Source of the DNA: Streptomyces sp. NBC_00335
GTDB taxonomy: Bacteria > Actinomycetota > Actinomycetes > Streptomycetales > Streptomycetaceae
NCBI RefSeq assembly: GCF_036127095.1
Contig: NZ_CP108006.1
Span: forward strand, 2,604,001-2,668,000
DNA: 64,000 nt
Direction of reading: 5' to 3'
Of the stretch, positions 50,675 to 58,819 are shown piece by piece. Every line of letters starts with the position of its first letter. Positions within the stretch are counted from its first letter, which is position 1. Both the position numbers and the translations under genes were made by a program. A model generated the notes under the pieces. The model saw only the letters and a list, made by a program, of their open reading frames with translations. It searched no databases and had not been told where the DNA came from.

Positions 50675-52756
50675 GTGACGCGCAGCGTGTACGTGACGGG
50701 TATCGAGCGGGGGGACGGCCGCCAGGTCGTCGAGCTGGGCATCATGGAGCTCCTGACCCGCCAGACCGGCCGGGTCGGCGTGTACCGCCCCCTGCTGCAC
50801 GACGGGCCCGACCGGCTCTTCGACCTGCTCAAGGGCCGGTACCGGATCGAGCAGGACGCCTCGACGGCCTACGGCATGGAGTACCACGAGGCCTCCGCCA
50901 TCCTGGCCGAGAAGGGCACCGACGAACTGGTCTCCCAGCTCGTGGGCCGCTATCACAAGGTGGCCCGCGACTACGAGGTCATGCTGGTCCTCGGCACCGA
51001 CTACGCCGACACCAACCTCCCGGACGAGTTGGCGCTCAACGCCCGCCTCGCCAACGAGCTGGGCGCACTGGTCATCCCCGTCGTGGGCGGCACCAAGCAC
51101 CCCGCCGAGGCCGTGCGCGCCGAGACCCGCAACGCCTACCGCGCGTACGAGAGCCTGGGCTGCCACGTGGGCGCGATGGTCGTCAACCGGGTGGCCCCCG
51201 AGGACCGCGACGCGATAGCCGAGCGCCTGGCCGCCAGACTCCCCGTGCCCTGCTACGTCCTGCCGGACGACAAGCACCTGTCCGCCCCGACGGTCGCCCA
51301 GATCACCCGGGCGCTCGGCGGCGAGGTCCTCCTCGGCGACGAGGCCGGACTGGCCCGCGACGCCCTGGACTTCGTCTTCGGCGGGGCCATGCTGCCCAAC
51401 TTCCTCAACGCCCTGACCCCCGGCTGCCTGGTCGTCACCCCCGGGGACCGCTCCGACCTGGTCATCGGCGCGCTCGCCGCGCACACCTCCGGCACCCCGC
51501 CGATCGCCGGCGTGCTGCTGACGCTGAACGAGCGCCCGGGCAAGGACATCCTGACGCTGGCCTCCAAGCTGGCGCCGGGCACCCCGGTGGTCTCGGTGGC
51601 GGGCAACAGCTTCCCGACGGCCGCCGAACTCTTCGCGCTGCAGAGCCGGCTGAACTCCGCGACCCCGCGCAAGCTGGAGACCGCGCTCGGCCTGTTCGAG
51701 CGCCACGTGAACACCGCCGAGCTGCGCGAGGTGCTCTCGGTGGCCCGCTCCGAGCGGGTCACCCCGATGATGTTCGAGAACCAGCTGCTGGAGCAGGCCC
51801 GGGCCGAGCGCCGCCGCGTGGTCCTCCCCGAGGGCACCGAGGAGCGCGTGCTGCGCGCCGCGGACGTGGTGCTGCGCCGCGGGGTCTGCGACCTCACCCT
51901 GCTGGGCGAGGAGCAGGCGATCCTGAAGAAGGCCGCCGACCTGGGCATCGACATCTCGGCCGCCCAGCTCATCGACCCGGCCACCTCCCCGCTGCGGGAA
52001 CGGTTCGCCGAGTACTACGCCAAGGCCCGCGCCCACAAGGGCATGACGGTCGAGCTGGCCCACGACGTGGTCACCGACGTCAACTACTTCGGCACCCTGA
52101 TGGTCCAGGAGGGCCTCGCCGACGGCATGGTCTCCGGTTCGGTGCACTCCACCGCCGCCACCATCCGCCCGGCCTTCGAGATCATCAAGACCAAGCCCGA
52201 CGCGTCCATCGTCTCCTCGGTCTTCTTCATGTGCCTGGCCGACAGGGTCCTCGCGTACGGCGACTGCGCCGTGAACCCGGACCCCAACGCCGAGCAGCTC
52301 GCCGACATCGCCGTCCAGTCGGCCACCACCGCCGCCGCGTTCGGCCTGGAGCCGCGGATCGCGATGCTCTCGTACTCCACCGGCACCTCCGGCACGGGCG
52401 CGGACGTGGACAAGGTCCGCAAGGCCACCGAGATCGTCCGCGCGCTCCGTCCCGACCTGCTGATCGAGGGGCCGATCCAGTACGACGCCGCCGTGGAGCC
52501 CTCGGTCGCCGCGACCAAGCTGCCCGAGTCCGAGGTGGCCGGCCGCGCGACGGTGCTGATCTTCCCGGACCTCAACACCGGCAACAACACGTACAAGGCC
52601 GTGCAGCGCTCGGCCGGCGCCGTGGCGGTCGGCCCGGTGCTGCAGGGTCTGCGCAAGCCCGTCAACGACCTCTCGCGCGGCGCCCTGGTCCAGGACATCG
52701 TCACCACCGTGGCCATCACCGCGATCCAGGCGCAGTCCCAGCCCGTGGCCGGCTGA
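50675..52756 (+). CDS. pta: Phosphate acetyltransferase (long type with N-terminal DRTGG/DtbS-like region)
   Basis: Enzyme of 693 residues converting acetyl-CoA and phosphate to acetyl phosphate. The N-terminal third resembles an ATPase-like domain (SVYVTGIERGDGRQVVELGIMELLTRQTGRVGVYRPLL) but its P-loop lacks GK[ST]. A middle DRTGG-like part contains MLPNFLNALTPGCLVVTPGDRSDL. The C-terminal PTA_PTB catalytic domain (about 365-690) has VVLPEGTEERVLRAA, GMVSGSVHSTAATIRP, MLSYSTGTSGTGADVDKVR and NTGNNTYKAVQRSAGAVAVGPVLQGLRKPVNDLSRGA. GTG 50675 follows GGAGAG. It is 75 nt upstream of ackA and forms the acetate pair with it. Confidence 0.95.
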   Translation: MTRSVYVTGIERGDGRQVVELGIMELLTRQTGRVGVYRPLLHDGPDRLFDLLKGRYRIEQDASTAYGMEYHEASAILAEKGTDELVSQLVGRYHKVARDYEVMLVLGTDYADTNLPDELALNARLANELGALVIPVVGGTKHPAEAVRAETRNAYRAYESLGCHVGAMVVNRVAPEDRDAIAERLAARLPVPCYVLPDDKHLSAPTVAQITRALGGEVLLGDEAGLARDALDFVFGGAMLPNFLNALTPGCLVVTPGDRSDLVIGALAAHTSGTPPIAGVLLTLNERPGKDILTLASKLAPGTPVVSVAGNSFPTAAELFALQSRLNSATPRKLETALGLFERHVNTAELREVLSVARSERVTPMMFENQLLEQARAERRRVVLPEGTEERVLRAADVVLRRGVCDLTLLGEEQAILKKAADLGIDISAAQLIDPATSPLRERFAEYYAKARAHKGMTVELAHDVVTDVNYFGTLMVQEGLADGMVSGSVHSTAATIRPAFEIIKTKPDASIVSSVFFMCLADRVLAYGDCAVNPDPNAEQLADIAVQSATTAAAFGLEPRIAMLSYSTGTSGTGADVDKVRKATEIVRALRPDLLIEGPIQYDAAVEPSVAATKLPESEVAGRATVLIFPDLNTGNNTYKAVQRSAGAVAVGPVLQGLRKPVNDLSRGALVQDIVTTVAITAIQAQSQPVAG

Positions 52757-52831
52757 GCCCGTGGCCGCTGAGCCCGTGGCCGGCTGAGCCCTCCCCCACC
52801 GAGACCCCACCGCAAAGGAAAGACCCTCACC

Positions 52832-54046
52832 GTGACCGCATCGCGCGTACTCGTCCTCAACTCCGGCTCCTCGTCGGTGAAGTACCAGCTGCTCGACATG
52901 GCGGACTCCTCCCGCCTGGCGGTCGGCCTGGTGGAGCGCATCGGCGAGGAGACCTCCCGGCTCAGTCACGAGCCGCTGACCGGGCCGGGGGCCGCGGGCG
53001 GCAAGCGCGTGACGAACGGTCCGATCGCCGACCACGGGGCGGCGCTGCGGGCCGTCGCGGCGGAGCTCGCCGCCGACGGGCTGGGCCTGGACTCGCCCGA
53101 GCTGGCGGCCGTGGGCCACCGGGTGGTGCACGGCGGGACGAAGTTCACGCACCCGACGCTGATCGACGACGCGGTCCTGGCCGAGATCCGCGCCCTGATC
53201 CCGCTCGCCCCGCTGCACAACCCGGCGAACGTGACCGGCATCGAGGTGGCGCGGGAGCTGCGCCCCGACCTGCCGCAGGTCGCCGTCTTCGACACGGCCT
53301 TCCACTCGACCATGCCGGAGCACGTGGCGCGGTACGCGATCGACGCCGCGACGGCCGACAAGTACTCCATCCGGCGGTACGGGTTCCACGGCACCTCGCA
53401 CGCCTACGTCGCCCGGGCCACGGCCCGCCTCCTCGGCAAGGCCGAGGAGGACGTGAACGTGATCGTGCTCCACCTGGGCAACGGCGCCTCGGCCTCGGCC
53501 GTGCACGGCGGGGTGTGCGTGGAGACCTCCATGGGGCTGACCCCGCTGGAGGGCCTGGTCATGGGCACCCGCTCGGGCGATCTGGACCCGGCCGTCGTCT
53601 TCCACCTGGCCCGGGTCGGGGGCATGTCCATCGACGAGATCGACTCGCTGCTCAACAAGAAGAGCGGTCTGCTGGGTCTGTGCGGCGACAACGACATGCG
53701 CGAGGTCCAGCGGCGGGCGGCGGAGGGCGACGCCTCCGCCCGGCTGGCGCTGGCCTCGTACATCCACCGTCTGAAGAAGTACATCGGCGCCTACTCGGCG
53801 GTACTCGGCCGGGTGGACGCGGTGGCCTTCACCGCGGGCGTGGGCGAGAACTCCTCCGACATCCGGGAGATGGCCCTGGCCGGTCTGGCCGAACTGGGCC
53901 TGGCGCTCGACCTGGAGGCGAACTCGGTACGGTCCTCCGAGCCGCGCCTGGTGTCCGCGGAATACGCCCGGGTGGCCGTGGCCGTGGTCCCGACGGACGA
54001 GGAACTGGAGATCGCCAGCCAGACGTACGCGCTGGTTACCCGGTAG
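52832..54046 (+). CDS. ackA: Acetate kinase
   Basis: ASKHA-fold kinase of 404 residues that makes acetate and ATP from acetyl phosphate and ADP, or the reverse. Motifs are LVLNSGSSSVKYQLLD near the start, VGHRVVHGG, FDTAFHSTMPEHV, RRYGFHGTSHAYV, LGNGASASAVHGG, MGTRSGDLDP and FTAGVGENSSDIR, all standard for AckA. GTG 52832 is preceded by AAAGGAAAG. It works with Pta just upstream and is followed after 63 nt by pyk in the same direction. Confidence 0.96.
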   Translation: MTASRVLVLNSGSSSVKYQLLDMADSSRLAVGLVERIGEETSRLSHEPLTGPGAAGGKRVTNGPIADHGAALRAVAAELAADGLGLDSPELAAVGHRVVHGGTKFTHPTLIDDAVLAEIRALIPLAPLHNPANVTGIEVARELRPDLPQVAVFDTAFHSTMPEHVARYAIDAATADKYSIRRYGFHGTSHAYVARATARLLGKAEEDVNVIVLHLGNGASASAVHGGVCVETSMGLTPLEGLVMGTRSGDLDPAVVFHLARVGGMSIDEIDSLLNKKSGLLGLCGDNDMREVQRRAAEGDASARLALASYIHRLKKYIGAYSAVLGRVDAVAFTAGVGENSSDIREMALAGLAELGLALDLEANSVRSSEPRLVSAEYARVAVAVVPTDEELEIASQTYALVTR

Positions 54047-54068
54047 TCACTTTGGACTTTCCGCCAGA

Positions 54069-54080
54069 CGGAATATTCCG
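54069..54080. promoter_or_regulatory. 12-bp palindrome upstream of pyk
   Basis: CGGAATATTCCG is a perfect palindrome in the 63-nt ackA-pyk gap, 29 nt before the pyk start. Candidate operator or chance symmetry; no regulator is indicated. Confidence 0.35.
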
Positions 54081-54109
54081 CTACGAAACAAACCGATAGG
54101 ATCCGCTCC

Positions 54110-55540
54110 ATGCGCCGTTCCAAAATCGTCTGCACGCTGGGCCCCGCCGTCGACTCTTACGAGCAGCTGAAAGCTCTCGTAGAGGCCGGTATGAACGTGG
54201 CCCGATTCAACTTCAGCCACGGCTCCCAGGCAGAACACCAGGAGCGGTACGACCGCGTCCGGAAGGTCTCCGAGGACACCGGGCGTGCCGTCGGCGTCCT
54301 CGCCGACCTCCAGGGCCCGAAGATCCGCCTGGAGACCTTCGCCGAGGGTCCCGTCGAGCTCGTCCGCGGTGACGAGTTCACCATCACCACCGAAGACGTC
54401 CCGGGTGACAAGTCGATCTGCGGCACGACCTACAAGGGTCTGCCGGGCGACGTCTCCAAGGGCGACCAGGTCCTGATCAACGACGGCAACGTCGAGCTCC
54501 GGGTGACCGAGGTCGAGGGCCCCCGGGTCAAGACCATCGTCATCGAGGGCGGTGTCATCTCGGACCACAAGGGCATCAACCTGCCGGGTGCCGCCGTCAA
54601 CGTCCCCGCCCTGTCGGAAAAGGACATCGACGACCTGCGCTTCGCGCTGCGGATGGGCTGCGACATGGTCGCCCTCTCCTTCGTGCGTGACGCCAACGAC
54701 GTCAAGGACGTCCACAAGGTCATGGACGAGGAGGGCCGCCGGGTCCCCGTCATCGCCAAGGTCGAGAAGCCGCAGGCCGTCGCCAACATGGAGGGCGTCG
54801 TCGCGGCCTTCGACGCGGTCATGGTCGCCCGTGGCGACCTCGCCGTCGAGTACCCGCTCGAAAAGGTCCCGATGGTGCAGAAGCGCCTCGTGGAGATGTG
54901 CCGCCGCAACGCCAAGCCGGTGATCGTCGCGACCCAGATGATGGAGTCGATGATCACCAACTCGCGCCCGACGCGCGCGGAGGCCTCCGACGTCGCCAAC
55001 GCGATCCTCGACGGTGCGGACGCGGTCATGCTGTCCGCCGAGTCCTCGGTCGGCGCCTACCCGATCGAGACCGTCAAGACGATGTCGAGGATCGTCGAGG
55101 CGGCCGAGGAGGAGCTCCTGTCCAAGGGCCTGCAGCCGCTGGTCCCGGGCAAGAAGCCCCGTACCCAGGGCGGCTCCGTCGCCCGCGCGGCCTGCGAGAT
55201 CGCGGACTTCCTGGACGGCAAGGCCCTGGTCGCCTTCACCCACTCCGGTGACACCGCCCGCCGCCTGTCGCGTTACCGCACGAACCAGCCGATCCTGGCC
55301 TTCACCACCGACGAGGGCACCCGCAACCAGCTCACGCTGAGCTGGGGCGTCGAGTCCTACGTCGTCCCGCACGTGGACAACACTGACTCCATGGTCGACC
55401 TGGTGGACGTGGAGATGCTCAAGCTCAAGCGGTACAACAAGGGCGACACCATGATCATCACCGCCGGCTCGCCCCCCGGCGTCCCGGGCACGACCAACAT
55501 GGTCCGGGTCCACCACCTGGGCAGCGGCGCCCGCGACTGA
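54110..55540 (+). CDS. pyk: Pyruvate kinase
   Basis: Glycolytic enzyme of 476 residues making pyruvate and ATP from phosphoenolpyruvate. It shows KIVCTLGPAVDSYEQL, ARFNFSHGSQAEHQ, VLADLQGPKIRLE, VSDHKGINLPG-like SDHKGINLPGA, then KVEKPQAV, VARGDLAVEYPLEKVPMVQK, ATQMMESMI and TRAEASDVANAILDGADAVMLSAE, followed by a C-terminal regulatory-type domain (about 355-476). ATG 54110 has AGGA 8 nt upstream. It ends with a very strong hairpin shared with the convergent exported-protein gene. Confidence 0.96.
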   Translation: MRRSKIVCTLGPAVDSYEQLKALVEAGMNVARFNFSHGSQAEHQERYDRVRKVSEDTGRAVGVLADLQGPKIRLETFAEGPVELVRGDEFTITTEDVPGDKSICGTTYKGLPGDVSKGDQVLINDGNVELRVTEVEGPRVKTIVIEGGVISDHKGINLPGAAVNVPALSEKDIDDLRFALRMGCDMVALSFVRDANDVKDVHKVMDEEGRRVPVIAKVEKPQAVANMEGVVAAFDAVMVARGDLAVEYPLEKVPMVQKRLVEMCRRNAKPVIVATQMMESMITNSRPTRAEASDVANAILDGADAVMLSAESSVGAYPIETVKTMSRIVEAAEEELLSKGLQPLVPGKKPRTQGGSVARAACEIADFLDGKALVAFTHSGDTARRLSRYRTNQPILAFTTDEGTRNQLTLSWGVESYVVPHVDNTDSMVDLVDVEMLKLKRYNKGDTMIITAGSPPGVPGTTNMVRVHHLGSGARD

Positions 55541-55587
55541 TCTCGCACCGCCGCACCGCTCCACACGTAAGACTCTGCCGCACAGAG

Positions 55588-55636
55588 ACCGAGGGCGGCA
55601 CCCCGATCCGATGAGGATCCGGGTGCCGCCCTCGGT
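55588..55636. terminator. Strong bidirectional terminator after pyk
   Basis: Perfect 16-bp outer arms (55588-55603, 55621-55636) with a further inner GATCC/GGATC pairing. It lies in the 124-nt gap between convergent pyk and the exported-protein gene. Confidence 0.85.
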
Positions 55637-55664
55637 GCGTGCGGCCGCGCGAGGCCGTACGCGT

Positions 55665-56915
55665 CTACTCCGCCGGGCCGATGTAGTTCTTGAGGCCCGG
55701 GACGGTCAGGGTGCCGCCGAACTGGCCGGCCTGGACGACCGTGACGTTCGTGAAGAACGCGAACGGGACGTTCAGGGGCGGCGGGCTCTTCGGCGTGAAC
55801 TCGATCGGGATCAGCCCGAAGAGGTTGCCCTTGAGGCTCTCGGTGTACATCGTCACCTTGGCCCCGCGGATCTTCGAGGTGGAGCCCGGACGGGACTTCA
55901 GGTGGGCGACCTGCGCGCCCTTGCCCACCGTCTGGTAGAGGTCCTTGATGTCCAGCGAGTCCGCCGTGAACTTCAGGACGGTCTTGGTCTTGCCGCCCGC
56001 CGTCTTCACCTCGACGATGCCCTCGTAGTCGAGGCCGTAGAGGGTCAGCAGCGAGCTGTCCAGGTACCAGGGCTCGTCCGGGAGCAGCGGGATGCCCTGC
56101 TCCAGTTCGGCGGCGGCCAGGGCCTTGGCGTCGTAGGTCGGGCAGGGGAAGGGTTCCTTCCCGTTCTTGCCCTTGCCGCTCTTGCCGCCCTCCGTGGCCG
56201 TTTCCGGCTTCGGCTTCGCCTTGCCCGTCTCGTCCTTGGGGGTGGTCGCGGTGCCCTTGACCTCCTCGGAGAGCTCCGAGACCGTGACGCCTGCCGTCTT
56301 GGCGGCATCGCGGATCGCGGCCGCCGCCGGGTCCGGCGCGGTGGTCGCGGTGGCGGTCGGGGTCGGGGTCGGCGCCGCCGTGGCACCCCTGAGGGGCTTG
56401 CCGAGCTCGTCGACCAGACCCTTGATCGCCTCGCCGACACCGAGCGGGTCCAGCGGGTTCGTCGTCTTGGCCGGAGGGACCGCCGCCGGCATGACGCCGG
56501 GCTTCGCGGCGGACTGCGACGCCGACGGGCTCGCGCTCGGCGAAGGCACCGCCGTAGGCGACTTGCCCGGTGCGGGCGTCGTCTGCGGAGCCGTGGACGG
56601 GGTGGTCTTCGCAGGCTTCTTCGACGGCGACGGGGAAGCCGACTCCGCGGGCTCGTCGGACCGCGTCACGCACGGACCGGGCGCGAAGGGGATGTCCTTG
56701 TCGTCGGCCACGGCCAGCTTCGGCGCCATGCTCATGCCGACGAAGACCGCGGTCGGCATGGCGGCCAGCGCCATCGTCTTGCCGACGGGTATCTGGATCT
56801 TGGTCAGCAGCGACTTCCTGGGCGCCGCGTGGCGCGGGCCCTTCCTCTCACGGGACTCCGCACCCGGAGCCTCGCCCCGTTGCGTTTGTTCACCCCGCAC
56901 TGTTCCTCCCGCCAT
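55665..56915 (-). CDS. Exported Pro/Ser/Thr-rich protein of unknown function
   Basis: Protein of 416 residues. The N-terminal 35 residues are polar. A hydrophobic segment follows (IPVGKTMALAAMPTAVFVGMSMAP, about 42-68) and can serve as signal or anchor. A low-complexity Pro/Ser/Thr/Lys stretch reaches to about 250. The C-terminal domain (about 255-416) has FPCPTYDAKALAAAELEQGIPLLPDEPWYLDSSLLTLYGLDYEGIVEV and repeated strands (IRGAKVTMYTESLKGNLFGLIPIEFTP). Cys in GPCVTR and FPCPTY could pair. I do not know the family. Its start overlaps the DUF6114-like gene by 26 nt, so the two are coupled; a third gene lies upstream. Confidence 0.75.
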   Translation of the reverse strand: MAGGTVRGEQTQRGEAPGAESRERKGPRHAAPRKSLLTKIQIPVGKTMALAAMPTAVFVGMSMAPKLAVADDKDIPFAPGPCVTRSDEPAESASPSPSKKPAKTTPSTAPQTTPAPGKSPTAVPSPSASPSASQSAAKPGVMPAAVPPAKTTNPLDPLGVGEAIKGLVDELGKPLRGATAAPTPTPTATATTAPDPAAAAIRDAAKTAGVTVSELSEEVKGTATTPKDETGKAKPKPETATEGGKSGKGKNGKEPFPCPTYDAKALAAAELEQGIPLLPDEPWYLDSSLLTLYGLDYEGIVEVKTAGGKTKTVLKFTADSLDIKDLYQTVGKGAQVAHLKSRPGSTSKIRGAKVTMYTESLKGNLFGLIPIEFTPKSPPPLNVPFAFFTNVTVVQAGQFGGTLTVPGLKNYIGPAE

Positions 56916-57474
56916 CGGCGTGGGCAGTCGTCTCGCTCGCGTATGCCGTCGTTTCCGTTTCGCGCTGTCCCGGGACCCCGTGGGGGCCCGCCATCGCCTC
57001 GGCCTTGCCCAGGTTCACGGTGTGTGCCGGGTCTCTGGTGTCCCTCAGGTCGGTCTCGTCCGCCGGCTTGCCCGGCACCCACGACAGCGCGAGGCCTCCG
57101 CCGGTCAGGGCGAGGATGATGCCCAGACCGAATCCGCCGAGGTTCGACACCGGGATGGACACCAGTCCGAGCAGGATCGAGGCGACGCCCGCGAAGATCC
57201 GTACGCCCTGCTGGAACCAGAGCGTCAGCCCCAGCGTGACCAGGAGGACACCGATGATCAGCGAACCGGCGCCGGTCGTCGTCGCCATGGCGAGGGTGAC
57301 GTTGCCGAGACGGACGTCCCCGTACGGGAAGTAGAGGATCGGAGCACCGCTGAGGAGCGTGAACAGACCTGCCCAGAAGGGGCGGTGACCGCTCCACGCG
57401 TGGAAGCGGTAGTACACCGCGGTAAGCCAGGCGTCGTCTTCGGCGCGCACGTAAACCGGGGCCTGGGGGTTCAT
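56890..57474 (-). CDS. DUF6114-like membrane protein
   Basis: Protein of 194 residues. Four hydrophobic helices span about 28-130 (FWAGLFTLLSGAPILYFPYG, TTTGAGSLIIGVLLVTLGLTLWF, VRIFAGVASILLGLVSIPVS, GFGLGIILALTGGGLALSWVP). A hydrophilic C-terminal tail of about 60 residues follows. This pattern matches DUF6114 proteins of actinobacteria, whose function I do not know. ATG 57474 is preferred because GGGAG lies 9 nt upstream; a TTG two codons earlier is too close to that site. It lies between two exported-protein genes on the same strand, with a 126-nt gap on one side and an overlap on the other. Confidence 0.8.
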   Translation of the reverse strand: MNPQAPVYVRAEDDAWLTAVYYRFHAWSGHRPFWAGLFTLLSGAPILYFPYGDVRLGNVTLAMATTTGAGSLIIGVLLVTLGLTLWFQQGVRIFAGVASILLGLVSIPVSNLGGFGLGIILALTGGGLALSWVPGKPADETDLRDTRDPAHTVNLGKAEAMAGPHGVPGQRETETTAYASETTAHADGGRNSAG

Positions 57475-57600
57475 GGACAACAGCTCCCTGGAAACGGGTG
57501 GTACTGAGAACTATGTGGAGCCCGGACGGGCGGGCGACGGCGACGGCTGCCGACACCGCCCGCCCGTCCGGTTATGCACCGGGAACGACTACTTCTCGTC

Positions 57601-58230
57601 CTAGTAGCAGGGCTGGTCGCCACCGAGGAGGCGCAGCTTGAGGTCGGGCAGCTTGAAGGTGCCCGCCGTCGTCGCCCACGCCTTCTGGCGCACGTTGGAC
57701 AGCACCGCGCGGTCCGCACGCTGCGAGAACGCGTACTTGTTGGCGACCGTGCCGGCCTGCGGCTTGGTCTTGTGGGACGCGTCGCCGACCGCGACACCGA
57801 TGTCCAGGTTGGTGAACTCGGCGTCGGTGTCGAGCTCCGCAACATCCAGGTAGATGTTGTCGGCCACCGCGGGCTTGCCCGCCTTGGTGCCCGTCGTCAG
57901 CTTCAGCGTGATGTTGCCGAGCGGCGTCGGGGTGACCAGCGACTGGCACATGTTGGTGATCTCGGCGTGGCTGAACCCGGAGATGGTGACCGGGTGGTGC
58001 GCCGCCGTGCCGTCGAGGTTGTGGCCCTCGGCGACGCCGCCGTACTGGATCAGGTCCTTGCCGTCGAGCTTGTCGGCAGAAACCTTGAAGTCCTGGCCCG
58101 AGACGCTGAAGGACGCCGCGAGGGCACCCTGCGCCAGACCCACTCCGACCGCCGCCGTGGCAGCGATGCTCGGCACCATGACGAGCGCGAAGCGCTTCCA
58201 TCTGGTCCCGCCACGAATCTGGGAAATCAT
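57601..58230 (-). CDS. DUF6230-like exported protein
   Basis: Protein of 209 residues. It has a signal or anchor segment (about 12-38, RFALVMVPSIAATAAVGVGLAQGALA), then a beta-rich domain (FSVSGQDFKVSADKLDGKDLIQYGG, HPVTISGFSHAEITNMCQSLVTPTP, NIYLDVAELDTDAEFTNLDIGVAVG). It ends QPCY, and the two cysteines may form a disulfide. I match it to DUF6230, sometimes labelled cholesterol esterase in streptomycetes, but no esterase Ser-His-Asp motif is visible. ATG 58230 has AGGAGG 7 nt upstream. It is the first gene of the trio with the DUF6114-like and Pro-rich proteins. Confidence 0.82.
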   Translation of the reverse strand: MISQIRGGTRWKRFALVMVPSIAATAAVGVGLAQGALAASFSVSGQDFKVSADKLDGKDLIQYGGVAEGHNLDGTAAHHPVTISGFSHAEITNMCQSLVTPTPLGNITLKLTTGTKAGKPAVADNIYLDVAELDTDAEFTNLDIGVAVGDASHKTKPQAGTVANKYAFSQRADRAVLSNVRQKAWATTAGTFKLPDLKLRLLGGDQPCY

Positions 58231-58575
58231 GTTCGTTCCTCCTTCTCGGACGTACATCTCCGGTCCGGGCGGTGCCCGTCCTGGGATGGGAGAAGTGCTA
58301 CGTCCTCGGGAAGGAGCGCGAGCGGCCGAGCCGCGGCAATGCCGCGTCCGTACACCGGCGTTCACCCCCGAGCGACAACCACTTGGCCACGCGTTCGCGC
58401 AACCTGGAGGACAGGCCCCGCCATGTGACGGAGACCCCCCTGTCCCACGGCCGGTGCCACTGCCACCGGCCGGCCCGGTGGGGACCCTCCACCGCGGCTC
58501 CGGATGAGCGGCTCTGCGGGAAGGACCGAGCGTCGCCGATCGTGGTCCATTCACGGCCGGGGCACAAGGGGGTTC

Positions 58576-58591
58576 GTTACTGGCGGGTAAC
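58576..58591. promoter_or_regulatory. Inverted repeat GTTAC-6-GTAAC
   Basis: GTTAC and GTAAC arms around TGGCGG. Shares TTACT-x-GCG-x-GTAA with the repeat at 58706. Candidate operator for the DUF6230-like gene 346 nt away, or for an unseen transcript. Confidence 0.45.
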
Positions 58592-58705
58592 GGCCAGATA
58601 ACCTGAGGGAGTCCCCCTCCTGTCGGGCGGCAACACAGGGTGTCACCCAGGGCCACGACAGACCGGGGGAAGAGTGAACACACCGGACAGTTCACGGGGT
58701 TCGAT

Positions 58706-58718
58706 TTACTGCGAGTAA
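58706..58718. promoter_or_regulatory. Inverted repeat TTACT-GCG-AGTAA
   Basis: Perfect 5-bp arms with a 3-nt centre, followed directly by the left arm of the hairpin at 58717. Second copy of the motif at 58576. Confidence 0.45.
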
Positions 58719-58762
58719 CAGCGGCCGCGATTGCCAAGTTTTGGCAAAGCGCGGCCGCTGTT
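58717..58762 (-). terminator. Long hairpin after the thioredoxin-fold gene
   Basis: Outer 13-bp arms AACAGCGGCCGCG/CGCGGCCGCTGTT and inner 7-bp arms TTGCCAA/TTGGCAA. 57 nt beyond the stop at 58820 on the minus strand. Confidence 0.7.
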
Positions 58763-58819
58763 TATCTCCGTGTCAACAAATTCCGGCGTGTGCCGGTGGT
58801 GTGTCGGTCCTGTGGCGGT

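Larger units (their letters stand above)
58231..58819. other. 589-nt intergenic region upstream of the DUF6230-like gene
   Basis: No convincing gene. It contains two related inverted repeats (58576-58591 and 58706-58718, both TTACT...AGTAA/GGTAA type) and a long hairpin (58717-58762) that fits a terminator for the thioredoxin-fold gene. The stretch 58231-58560 has short open frames on both strands without ribosome sites or any recognisable protein. Confidence 0.55.

Noticed and set aside
49480-54099. A plus-strand frame of about 1,539 codons
   Set aside because: It is antisense to pfkA and out of frame with pta and ackA, which are certain genes.
57601-58230. Cholesterol esterase
   Set aside because: This label is sometimes used for the family, but no hydrolase catalytic motif is visible.
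58231-58560. Small genes in the gap upstream of the DUF6230-like gene
   Set aside because: Open frames exist on both strands but none has a ribosome site or recognisable protein sequence.
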